Origin: Promethearchaeota archaeon
Lineage (GTDB): Archaea; Asgardarchaeota; Lokiarchaeia; Sigynarchaeales; SOKP01
Assembly (NCBI GenBank): GCA_014729315.1
Contig: WJKD01000819.1
Coordinates: 1 to 14,851 of the forward strand
DNA: 14,851 bases
Direction: 5' to 3'
Below, in pieces: positions 1 to 6,810 of the stretch. The notes under the pieces were generated by a model that saw nothing but the letters and a program-made list of their open reading frames with translations, was not told where the DNA came from and searched no databases. The translations under genes were made by a program, and so were the position numbers. Each line of letters starts with the position of its first letter. Within the stretch, counting starts at the first letter, position 1.

Positions 1-423
1 GATGAGGAAAGTTTAGTAATTACAGGAGCATATAATATAGAAATACTACAGAGAACCTTGTATAAAATATTAAACGGAGAAGGAACCAGAATCGTTATTC
101 TTAACGAAGAATGCGCATTAGAAAAAAAGCGTAGATTAAAAAGGATCACCCATGAGGGAAAAATAGAACAGAGAGAAGAGGAATTCTATTCCATTACAGA
201 CAGCTGTGTAAAATGCAACGAATGTATTGAAACATTGGGATGTCCAGCAATTAACGCAATTTTTACTGAAAAGGGCGAGGTTGGTGAGGAAGGTATATAT
301 TCCGAAAAATTGGACTATTATATTGACGACGCGAAATGTGTCCCAGAAGTATGTCCTGGAATGTGTAAAAATGTCTGTAAAAATAACGCAATAAAGAAGA
401 CAATTCTTTTTTCAAAAAAATAA
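1..423 (+). CDS. iorA: Indolepyruvate:ferredoxin oxidoreductase alpha subunit, C-terminal part (5' end outside window)
   Basis: The frame is open from base 1 to the TAA at 421-423 (140 residues seen), so this is the end of a longer gene; the TTG at 58 is internal, not a start. IorA binds thiamine diphosphate and, with IorB, oxidatively decarboxylates aryl pyruvates from aromatic amino acids to aryl-acetyl-CoA, passing electrons to ferredoxin in the cytoplasm. The fragment shows the end of the catalytic region (VITGAYN, then a GTRIVILNEECAL segment matching the family's 'VIIARRPCAL' stretch) and then the ferredoxin-like tail. Cluster 1 is CX2CX2CX5CP (fragment residues 69, 72, 75, 81), followed by the family-typical LGCPAI. 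Cluster 2 is CX4CX3CX3CK (113, 118, 122, 126), which differs from the usual CX2CX2CX3CP. The iorB gene lies about 8.2 kb downstream on the same strand. Family call is firm; substrate preference cannot be read here. Confidence 0.85.
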   Translation, partial: DEESLVITGAYNIEILQRTLYKILNGEGTRIVILNEECALEKKRRLKRITHEGKIEQREEEFYSITDSCVKCNECIETLGCPAINAIFTEKGEVGEEGIYSEKLDYYIDDAKCVPEVCPGMCKNVCKNNAIKKTILFSKK

Positions 424-515
424 TAGCGGTTTAATTGCATTATGGATTATCTATAGGATTAGGGTTGAGAGATCCTAAAAAGGCAATATTTCTCATTAGC
501 TTCAAAGGAAACCGA

Positions 516-538
516 TAAGATTAATATCTAAGATTAAT
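516..538. repeat. 10-base direct repeat ahead of the aldolase gene
   Basis: TAAGATTAAT occurs at 516-525 and again at 529-538, a 13-base period, ending 33 bases before the aldolase start. It could be a tandem binding site or part of an AT-rich promoter. The rest of the 424-571 gap shows no gene. Chance is possible in such AT-rich DNA. Confidence 0.3.
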
Positions 539-571
539 TTTCATTTTCAATATTTCTGGAGTTAATATCTT

Positions 572-1546
572 ATGACTAAAATAAACGGCGTCATCGTTCC
601 CTCCATTACCATATTTAACCATGATTTTTCTCTTAATCGAGAAGCAAATTCGTATCTATTTAGACACCAATTATTAAACGGTGCTACCTCTATTTTTCTA
701 TTTGGTTCAACTGGAGAGGGATTATTTTATCACGATCGAATAGACACGAAAACGGAACTAATCAATCTTGCGTATGAGACAATTAAGGAAGAAATACCTA
801 TCATCTGCGGAGCTTTTGGAAATAGCGAAGAAATCGTTATTAACCAAATTGACAAATTAGGAAAAGCGTTTTCCAATTTAGGATTTGTTATCGCTCCCCC
901 TTTTGAGAGAAAGATGAGTTCTAAAGATCTGGTTGGCTTTATGGAATCAATTTTAGGTTCGGTTGCAGTTTCTAATAAAATCATATTATACAATAATCCC
1001 CGAAATTTTGCGAATAACGAGTTAGAACTTAATCATGTCAAGAATTTATTAAATAATCCTAATTTACTTGGAATAAAAGATACGAGCGAAGGATTTAGAG
1101 AAACCAAAAAGTTTTTGGAACTTTTAAGCGAAGACTTTTGTGTATTTTGCGGCGAAGAATTGAATTATAGTAAATTTCTAATGGATATCCCATCAAATCT
1201 CGTTGAAAATTCAGGTGTAGTACCCTCGATAAGCAATATTTCAAATATATGTGGTCAGATGATTGATGCCCTTAAGATAAATGAAATTGATATATTACCC
1301 AATCTTCAGGATAAGTTAAACGAAATTGACAAAAAGATATATGATAATCAATCCTACAAAGGAAATGAACAACGAGGTTTAAAATATGCCCTTTATTCGA
1401 TTTACGGCGACCGGATGTCAAGTACAAAAAAAGATGTTATGAATCTTACACCTGCAGTGAAGCAACTTCTTCAATCTTCCAGGGAAAAAGAGATATCTAA
1501 AGCTATCGTAGAACTAATTAAATCTGGATACATAAGAGTATTATAA
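572..1546 (+). CDS. Class I aldolase of the DapA/NanA family, N-acetylneuraminate lyase-like
   Basis: This 324-residue protein is a full-length member of the dihydrodipicolinate synthase / N-acetylneuraminate lyase (TIM barrel) superfamily, which forms or cleaves pyruvate-linked carbon bonds through a Schiff base. Visible landmarks are the carboxylate-binding GSTGEG loop (45-50), the catalytic tyrosine Y140 in YNNP, and the Schiff-base lysine K169 in GIKDTS. The Ser-Thr pair in the loop is as in neuraminate lyases, whereas DapA proteins usually have Thr-Thr; positions 140 and 169 also lie close to Tyr137/Lys165 of the E. coli lyase. With two sialidase-fold genes nearby, cleavage of sialic acid or a related 2-keto sugar acid to pyruvate plus amino sugar is the favoured role. 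KDG/KDPG aldolase or DapA activity is not excluded. The start is supported by GGAG at 558-561, 10 bases before the ATG. No lysine biosynthesis genes are nearby. Confidence 0.8.
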   Translation: MTKINGVIVPSITIFNHDFSLNREANSYLFRHQLLNGATSIFLFGSTGEGLFYHDRIDTKTELINLAYETIKEEIPIICGAFGNSEEIVINQIDKLGKAFSNLGFVIAPPFERKMSSKDLVGFMESILGSVAVSNKIILYNNPRNFANNELELNHVKNLLNNPNLLGIKDTSEGFRETKKFLELLSEDFCVFCGEELNYSKFLMDIPSNLVENSGVVPSISNISNICGQMIDALKINEIDILPNLQDKLNEIDKKIYDNQSYKGNEQRGLKYALYSIYGDRMSSTKKDVMNLTPAVKQLLQSSREKEISKAIVELIKSGYIRVL

Positions 1547-1580
1547 TAAAAAAACAAATAAAGATGAATCTTTAGGTTCG

Positions 1581-1610
1581 AGTTATATTTTCTTCTTATA
1601 ACTAATTTTT
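1581..1610 (+). terminator. Possible stem-loop with T-run after the aldolase gene
   Basis: AGTTATA (1581-1587) and TATAACT (1597-1603) form a perfect 7-base stem around a 9-base loop, followed by AATTTTT. It lies 35 bases past the aldolase stop, between convergent genes, where a terminator is expected. The stem is AT-rich and weak, and archaeal termination depends mainly on the U-run, so this is tentative. Confidence 0.3.
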
Positions 1611-1743
1611 ACCAATAAATATCCCTTTGATGAATCGAGGTAAAGGAAATCCGATATAATATTCGAAAACGCTGGAAATTAGAATAATTTAAATCAAAAA
1701 AATAATAATAAAATTATATTTTAGCTAATATTCTTAACTTCTT

Positions 1744-2880
1744 TTACAACGGAGTTATATGCTTTAATCTTTGGAGATTAATCTGCGCCATCATTATGTC
1801 GCTCTGAGAAATCATCCCGAGGACCCATGGAAAATCTTTTTTAACATCATTTGTATAATAGCAGACATATAAGTATCCGTCCTTCAAGACAACTCCGCCG
1901 TAAGTGGTGTCTCCTGCGCTTGGTAAATCAGAAAGCCAAACTAGCCTATCTTCTTCAATCAAAAAAATTGATGTTCGCTTTCGAGCGAAAATAGAACCTT
2001 GTTTTGTCATGAAACCTCTTTTAGGTTGATACCTGCCCACTGCGTATACCTTTCCATCGTATGAAAATAATACCGGGCCGTCTAAACGAGTTAAATAACT
2101 CATCTTTCTCTTCCAATTTTTATACGGTTTATCAGTGACGGAGATTAAAGTGCAGCCGCGTTGATCGCCTAAGAAATTTCCACTTCCTTCTAACCTGGCA
2201 GTACAAAGCAATCGACCGTCTGGGAAAAACTCAATAGCAGTTTCGTCGTTTTTCAATCCTTCGTAAATGACGCTCCAATCGTTCCAACTAGTTCCGTCTT
2301 TAGATTTGAGTAATTTAGATTTTCCGTGATCCCGCCAATAAACGGGAACGTACCATGTATTACCATCGTGCGTTTTAGGACGCCAAAAAAGCCACCCTTC
2401 TTGATTGGAGATCTCACTCCATTCGGTCCAATTATCTCCATCCAGACTTGTGCTCATAACGCTATCGTATGGTTCGGGATTGAAAGTTTTATTCTTTAGA
2501 GCATATAAGACCAGTTTATCGTCTAATACTTGAAATTTTGGATCACGTATATCTTCTCCCTTTATCTGAAAAATTCTAAGAAAATTCCATCGTTTTGCGT
2601 TTTTGGAACTCCATAATTTTAACTTACATATATTTATTCCGAAATGATAAGGAGAACATGCGTGGATCAAATAAAATTTGCCTTTCCAGTATGTCATGTC
2701 GGTGTTCGAATTATGCCAGCCGTCCTCAACTGCGGCCCAAACTTTCATCTTTAAATTCTCATTTATGTCAGATCGGTTAGGTCGAAATAACCAATATAAT
2801 AAAAGCGTGCCAAAAGAGATGAACAAAATTAATAGGTAAATAATTAGCACAAGGACCGAATTTTCCAACGCTTTTTTCAT
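1744..2880 (-). CDS. Membrane-anchored sialidase-fold (BNR/Asp-box) protein
   Basis: This 378-residue protein has one N-terminal hydrophobic segment (about residues 8-32) preceded by lysines. It lacks an obvious signal-peptidase site, so it is probably anchored with the large C-terminal part outside. That part looks like a sialidase-type beta-propeller: Asp-box-like turns occur near 92-98, 145-151 (SLDGDNW) and 193-199 (SKDGTSW). E213 to R229 (FFPDGRLL, then AR) resembles the Glu-to-Arg segment of GH33 sialidases, and Y-G-G-V-V-L-K-D-G near the C-terminus resembles their tyrosine region. The YRIP arginine motif at the N-terminal end of the propeller is missing, so catalysis is unproven; it could bind glycans or be a divergent hydrolase. 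It starts 17 bases after the GPH symporter stop, so the two probably form an operon. A surface enzyme paired with an importer suggests external glycan processing. Fold fairly sure, activity not. Confidence 0.65.
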   Translation of the reverse strand: MKKALENSVLVLIIYLLILFISFGTLLLYWLFRPNRSDINENLKMKVWAAVEDGWHNSNTDMTYWKGKFYLIHACSPYHFGINICKLKLWSSKNAKRWNFLRIFQIKGEDIRDPKFQVLDDKLVLYALKNKTFNPEPYDSVMSTSLDGDNWTEWSEISNQEGWLFWRPKTHDGNTWYVPVYWRDHGKSKLLKSKDGTSWNDWSVIYEGLKNDETAIEFFPDGRLLCTARLEGSGNFLGDQRGCTLISVTDKPYKNWKRKMSYLTRLDGPVLFSYDGKVYAVGRYQPKRGFMTKQGSIFARKRTSIFLIEEDRLVWLSDLPSAGDTTYGGVVLKDGYLYVCYYTNDVKKDFPWVLGMISQSDIMMAQINLQRLKHITPL

Positions 2881-2897
2881 TATAACACATCACTTTT

Positions 2898-4367
2898 TTA
2901 AAATCCAAGTTCTTTTAATTTAGCTTTATTTTCTAATACGACATCTTGAGTGAGCGGATAAAATCTCCAGAATATCAAGGTACCAATAAGAATAATAACC
3001 ATAGGAATGATTCCCATCAACAATCGGATACCTAACAACACTAATTCTATGTTGTCGACCGCCCCCTCGAGCCCTTCGTAGGTGTGGTATCCCGGAACAA
3101 ACCCCGTAAGCGTATGAACTAGAGCAAAGATAATCACCGAAATCGTTGAAGTAAGTCGAATAATAAAAGTGACTAACCCTATAAGCACACCTTTTTGATC
3201 TTTTTTGATTCTCACCACGAACTCGTCCATTACATTAGGTTGTATTACGGGTAGAAAGAGTGCCCACCAACATCCAAGACTAAATCCCAGAATGAACACA
3301 AAAATAAAGAAATCTAAGATAGTCTGAAAGAAAGTCATGGGTATAAGGGCAATACACAAGGAAAAGCCACCTATAGTCATGGTTTTTTTATTATTATCTA
3401 ATTTTTTTGCCAACCAGACCCAGAAAGGGACGGATACAATTGCTCCGAGCAAAAATAGGGCAAACATTAAGGTAGTAGTGGCAGGATCTACCCGTAAGAC
3501 AAAAGTCACTACGTATATTGCATTAGAAGTTAGCATCTCAGCAACGATTTGGAAAGCTGTGAATGCGATAATAAAAACGATAAAGCTTCTCAACTTGATA
3601 CTCTCTTTCATTCCTTCTAAAAATCCTATTTTATTTTCTTGTTCGTTAGCATAGTACCTTTTAATCATAACTTGATCTTCACGCGTGCCTGGGAGGAATA
3701 TTAAAGATGCTATAAACACGATGAGACTTATCACAATAGCCATAAACACATAGCCTTCTCTTCCAGTTCCAAAACTAATTAATATTGGGGGCAACAACAT
3801 ACCAAAAACTCTACCGAAAATATCGATTGGAGTGTAAATGGAAGCGAGTGTTCTTCTTTCGGATTCTGTTCTAAATTTATCGGCTCTTAAATGAACAATA
3901 TTCACATATATCAGGCTATGAAATGTATCGAACACACATAGAGATAAAGCTAGCCAGCTAAAAAGGAACCATGCGTTATTAGCTGGATCGACTTCTGGTG
4001 GCAAATAAATAAGCAGGAGAGAAAAGCACCACGGAATAATTCCTAATAGAATCCAGGGAAATCGCCTGCCCAATCTTTTAGTTAGTCTAGTATTTCTGTC
4101 TGTTAAATATCCTACAAGAGGATCGTTGAATGCGTCCCATAGAGCCGCAATTGTAAGAGCCCCCGCGATGTATAATGCATTAAGACCAATCACCGCTTCG
4201 TAAAAGAAAAAAAGAAAGAGAAACTGTGCTGAAACTACGAATGATCCGGCAAAATTATAGGTACTAAACGACATGTAAGTTAATTTTGAATGACGAGACT
4301 CATCGGACTCTCTAAAAAGTTCGCTTTTTTTATTATTTCCGTTATTAATGCTCTTGAGATCTTTCAT
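2898..4367 (-). CDS. GPH-family sugar:cation symporter, paralogue 1
   Basis: This 489-residue transporter has about 12 membrane helices and belongs to the glycoside-pentoside-hexuronide (MelB-like, MFS_2) family, which couples uptake of sugars or glycosides to Na+ or H+. The diagnostic helix II / loop 2-3 stretch is WDAFNDP (77-83) followed by a basic TRLTKRLGRRFPW. D78 and D82 match the two cation-binding aspartates of MelB (Asp55 and Asp59). The C-terminus ends in a charged tail, KAKLKELGF. It is strongly similar along its whole length to the transporter at 6811-8262, including SRHSK near the N-terminus and shared loop sequences. The membrane-anchored BNR gene follows after 17 bases, so the cargo is probably a sugar released outside the cell, possibly a sialic acid or sialoside; this is context only. 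No strong SD precedes the ATG. An AT-rich frame ending in an ATGA overlap with this start is discussed under rejected items. Confidence 0.85.
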   Translation of the reverse strand: MKDLKSINNGNNKKSELFRESDESRHSKLTYMSFSTYNFAGSFVVSAQFLFLFFFYEAVIGLNALYIAGALTIAALWDAFNDPLVGYLTDRNTRLTKRLGRRFPWILLGIIPWCFSLLLIYLPPEVDPANNAWFLFSWLALSLCVFDTFHSLIYVNIVHLRADKFRTESERRTLASIYTPIDIFGRVFGMLLPPILISFGTGREGYVFMAIVISLIVFIASLIFLPGTREDQVMIKRYYANEQENKIGFLEGMKESIKLRSFIVFIIAFTAFQIVAEMLTSNAIYVVTFVLRVDPATTTLMFALFLLGAIVSVPFWVWLAKKLDNNKKTMTIGGFSLCIALIPMTFFQTILDFFIFVFILGFSLGCWWALFLPVIQPNVMDEFVVRIKKDQKGVLIGLVTFIIRLTSTISVIIFALVHTLTGFVPGYHTYEGLEGAVDNIELVLLGIRLLMGIIPMVIILIGTLIFWRFYPLTQDVVLENKAKLKELGF

Positions 4368-4631
4368 AGTATTATATTTCTTTTCTTTTGCCTACTCAAT
4401 TTTGTATTATCAATTCTTATAATATATTCTTTTTTTCTATTTATAAAATCTAGATTTACATTGAAGGATGGAAGTGGAAATTCTAAATCTTTAATTAACA
4501 TAAAAAAGTTTAATAATTCTAAAAAACAGATTTTTTGCCTATAAAAAAAATTATTCTTCACTAAAGGTATATTTACCCGTTTTGAAAAATGTAATATCTT
4601 TCCCCCATTTTAAGGGTGCCTCTACCATTTT
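4368..4631. other. Gap between the regulator and GPH symporter 1
   Basis: These 264 very AT-rich bases hold no gene I can support. A TATA-like stretch for the minus strand lies at 4418-4425 (ATTATAAG on the minus strand), about 50 bases before the symporter start. TTAATTAA at 4491-4498 matches the core of the inverted-repeat arms in the neighbouring regulatory gap. The symporter may be transcribed from here or by readthrough from the regulator gene. Confidence 0.35.
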
Positions 4632-4808
4632 TTATTTTAGAATTAATCGTTTTAGGATAATTTTATCTTCATCATCAATAATCTCAAATTCAGCTCCGGG
4701 ATTAAAATTATGTTTATCTCTAATACTCTTGGGAATAGCAATCCTTCCTTGGTCGTCAATGGATACTTTTTCAACTATCCTTTTAATCACCAATTTTTTT
4801 TTACCCAT
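4632..4808 (-). CDS. Small AbrB/MazE/SpoVT-type DNA-binding regulator
   Basis: This 58-residue protein is easily missed because it is so short. It is read on the minus strand from the ATG at 4808-4806 to the TAA at 4634-4632. It matches the swapped-hairpin AbrB domain along nearly its whole length: VSIDDQGRIAIPKSIR (15-30) fits the 'V..kGQitIPkeiR' core, followed by a FNPGAEFEI segment (35-43) and KIILKRL at the end. Such proteins bind AT-rich DNA as dimers or tetramers and act as repressors or as antitoxins. No PIN or MazF-like toxin gene adjoins it, so a stand-alone transcription regulator is more likely. It is divergent from the cyclase-sialidase operon and upstream of symporter 1, so it is well placed to control both. 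No SD is seen; a TATA-like TTAAAAATA about 27 bases ahead fits a leaderless or short-leader transcript. An in-frame stop lies 24 bases upstream of the ATG. Confidence 0.85.
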   Translation of the reverse strand: MGKKKLVIKRIVEKVSIDDQGRIAIPKSIRDKHNFNPGAEFEIIDDEDKIILKRLILK

Positions 4809-4834
4809 AGAATATAAACCATAATCATTTTAGT

Positions 4835-4963
4835 ATTTTTAATTAAGAAAAAAAGAATCAATTTGAACAAAAAAGTAGGGAAATTTCAAAATCTCTTCAT
4901 AGAAAATACCATATGATTTCTAAATTCTTATTATATAATCCTTTATTTTTCTTAATTAAAAAT
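4835..4963. promoter_or_regulatory. Divergent control region with a perfect 18-base inverted repeat
   Basis: The arm at 4835-4852 (ATTTTTAATTAAGAAAAA) is the exact reverse complement of 4946-4963, with 93 bases between. Each arm centres on the palindrome TTAATTAA. The first arm covers the likely TATA region of the AbrB-like gene. The second lies just after a TATA-like TTATATAA (4931-4938) that would drive the cyclase-sialidase operon, so it would cover the expected transcript start. This is the geometry of paired operators allowing joint repression and autoregulation, possibly with looping. The arms are low-complexity, so part of the match could be chance. Confidence 0.5.
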
Positions 4964-5012
4964 TGATAAGTAATTGAATAATTATAAAGTAGAAAAAAGG
5001 AGAAATATAGTG

Positions 5013-5675
5013 ATGTTTAATTTAGAAGATTACGAAATTATTGACATTTCTCACACTATAATTCCAGGTGAAAACCCTGATCGCCCATTTGCGATTCAAA
5101 AAGCGATTTTACAGGATAAGACTTATAGATATGATATTTTGAAAACTCATTCTCATGTGGGAACTCACGTCGAAGTTGGGGCTCATTTCTACGAGGAAGG
5201 CAAATCAATTACCGACTATCCGTTAGATCAATTTCACGGCCCAGGAGTTCTTTTATCGGTAAAGAATCGTGAAGTTACGGCAGAGATATGCGAGAAGGCC
5301 CTAAAGACCATTATTCGAGAAAAAGACATTATCGTAATTAGAAACGATACTGGGATTAAACTGACTAAAAAGCAGCTGTATCTTGGTGAAGAAGGAGATC
5401 TACCGAAAGTTTCTCTTGAAGCTGCCCGATGGATGGTAAAATTTAAACCAAAACTTCTTGTGCTAGATAATATCCGATTAGGGGATACTATTGAAGAGAT
5501 TCGGGAATTTCACGACATATTAATGAGTCAAGGAGTGTGCTTTGTTGAGATTGTGGAAAATCTTGAAAAAATAAAACAAGAACGCTTTTATGTTATGGCA
5601 TTACCTATTAAAGTGCAAAATCTAGATAGTAGTTTTTGTAGAACGATTATAATTCAAAAAAAGGGGAGTTCGTAA
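5013..5675 (+). CDS. Cyclase-family (kynurenine formamidase-like) metal hydrolase
   Basis: This protein of about 220 residues belongs to the 'cyclase' family that includes KynB formamidase, isatin hydrolase and polyketide cyclases; these use a divalent metal to hydrolyse amides or lactams. The motif HVGTHVEVGAHF (48-59) matches the usual HxGTHxDxPxHF, with E54 in the aspartate position and the proline lost. H48, H52 and H58 are kept. The second half of the site is visible as H167 and E179 or E182 in a FVEIVENL stretch, followed by the family's ALPIKV segment. I place the start at ATG 5013 because AAGGAG at 4997-5002 lies 10 bases upstream; GTG 5010 is an alternative, and the frame is open back to TTG 4974. 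The stop TAA is directly followed by the sialidase ATG, so the two are coupled. Substrate unknown; with a sialidase as partner, an N-acyl group or lactone on a sugar acid is a guess. Confidence 0.8.
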   Translation: MFNLEDYEIIDISHTIIPGENPDRPFAIQKAILQDKTYRYDILKTHSHVGTHVEVGAHFYEEGKSITDYPLDQFHGPGVLLSVKNREVTAEICEKALKTIIREKDIIVIRNDTGIKLTKKQLYLGEEGDLPKVSLEAARWMVKFKPKLLVLDNIRLGDTIEEIREFHDILMSQGVCFVEIVENLEKIKQERFYVMALPIKVQNLDSSFCRTIIIQKKGSS

Positions 5676-6770
5676 ATGAACGAACCATTTTTAGAGAAAG
5701 TTGATGTCTATAAAGCGCGGATGCATGGATTTTTTACCTATCGCATCCCAACCTTAGTTTACACCCAAAGAGGGTCACTTTTGGCTTTTGCTGAGGCTAG
5801 AAAAGGTAGTACCAGCGATTGGGCGGGAATGTCTTTGGTGATGAGACGTAGCGAAGATCAAGGAAAAACATGGGGACCAATAAAGGAAATTGATACGAGC
5901 GATAAAGAGCCAGTTCATAATCCAGTAGCAATTATTCCCCATGACTCAAATAAAATACATTTTCTATATTGTCGGAATTATAATCAAGCTTTTTACATGG
6001 AAAGTGAGGACGATGGCATAACATTTTCAGAGCCTAAAGAAATCACTGAGACCTTTGAAGAATTTAAACCAGATTTTAAGTTCAGAGTATTCGCAACTGG
6101 TCCAGGACACGGAATACAGCTCGATAACGGGAGGTTAATCGTTCCGGTGTGGTTAGCAAAACGGCATATACATCGACCTAGCGTCGCTTCTGTTATATAT
6201 TCTGACGATAAAGGAACGACTTGGCACCGAAGCGAAGTTATTTTAGGTCCTCTTGTTAATGCTGGTGAGACCATCGCAATTCAATTAGCGAACGGAGATG
6301 TTTTATTGAACATTAGAAATGAAGCAGAAATAAGTAGAAGAGCCTTTTCAATTAGCAAGAATGGAGCTACTGGGTGGTCCTATCCTGAGTTCGACGAAGC
6401 TCTAGTTGAACCAGTTTGCTTCGCGAGTATTATTAGACTGACGAAAAAAGGTAAGGAAGATAAAAACAGAATTCTTTTCGTTAATCCTAATTCTATCGAG
6501 GGCGAACCAACCAAAGTGTTCAACTTAAGACCCAGAAAAAATTTAACGGTAAAGGTGAGTTACGACGAATGCAAAACATGGCTGAAGAGTAAAACAATCG
6601 AACCTGGATCTTCGGGATACGCCGATCTTGCTGTAGGAAAAGACTACACAATATATTGTTTGTACGAATATAATTGTCCTATTGATAAAGATTTTGATAC
6701 AGAAGCAATGAAATTAGCCAAATTCAATCTGCAATGGATAACTGATAAAAAAGATTCGATTGAATTGTAA
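5676..6770 (+). CDS. Cytosolic exo-alpha-sialidase (GH33-like)
   Basis: This 364-residue protein has the sialidase propeller with a well-kept active site. Seen are YRIP (22-25, R23 of the arginine triad), AEAR (39-42), D48 as the likely acid/base, four Asp boxes (SEDQGKTW 59-66, SEDDGITF 110-117, SDDKGTTW 176-183, SYDECKTW 295-302), the family signature TGPGHGIQL (141-149), E198, R214 in NIRNE, R285/R287 for the third arginine, and Y315 in SGYADL as the nucleophile. It should hydrolyse alpha-linked sialic (nonulosonic) acids. There is no signal peptide or membrane helix, so it acts in the cytoplasm, presumably on imported sialosides or the cell's own conjugates. It directly follows the cyclase gene (no spacer) with an internal SD AAGGGGAG at 5661-5668. 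Its end converges on GPH symporter 2, 40 bases away. Among bacteria cytosolic forms are known; the family is less usual in archaea. Confidence 0.87.
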   Translation: MNEPFLEKVDVYKARMHGFFTYRIPTLVYTQRGSLLAFAEARKGSTSDWAGMSLVMRRSEDQGKTWGPIKEIDTSDKEPVHNPVAIIPHDSNKIHFLYCRNYNQAFYMESEDDGITFSEPKEITETFEEFKPDFKFRVFATGPGHGIQLDNGRLIVPVWLAKRHIHRPSVASVIYSDDKGTTWHRSEVILGPLVNAGETIAIQLANGDVLLNIRNEAEISRRAFSISKNGATGWSYPEFDEALVEPVCFASIIRLTKKGKEDKNRILFVNPNSIEGEPTKVFNLRPRKNLTVKVSYDECKTWLKSKTIEPGSSGYADLAVGKDYTIYCLYEYNCPIDKDFDTEAMKLAKFNLQWITDKKDSIEL

Positions 6771-6810
6771 ATTTGAATAAATATAGAAAGGAATATAAAA
6801 AAATAAGAAT

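Noticed and set aside
58..60. TTG as a start of a small ferredoxin-like protein
   Set aside because: The frame is open to base 1 and the upstream residues match the IorA catalytic end, so this is an internal codon of a longer gene.
454..477. TAGGAT and ATCCTA inverted pair after iorA
   Set aside because: Six-base arms with a loop of 12 bases and no T-run are too weak to call a terminator or riboswitch.
1559..1574. TAAAGAT-GA-ATCTTTA inverted repeat after the aldolase
   Set aside because: The 2-base loop is too short for a stable hairpin; the next stem at 1581-1603 is a better terminator candidate.
1574..1590. GGTTCGAG, looking like a tRNA T-loop
   Set aside because: No acceptor, D or anticodon arms could be folded around it.
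4290..4544. Plus-strand frame of 84 codons across the symporter 1 start
   Set aside because: It overlaps the well-supported symporter on the opposite strand and is low-complexity hydrophobic sequence.
4364..4561. A 65-codon minus-strand frame whose TGA overlaps the symporter 1 ATG (ATGA), starting at GTG 4561
   Set aside because: The overlap is suggestive, but the protein is low-complexity Lys/Asn/Ile/Phe-rich, resembles no family, has no SD, and lies in AT-rich DNA where such frames occur by chance.
4582..4824. Plus-strand frame of 80 codons
   Set aside because: It is antisense to the AbrB-like gene, whose conserved motif makes the minus-strand reading the real one.
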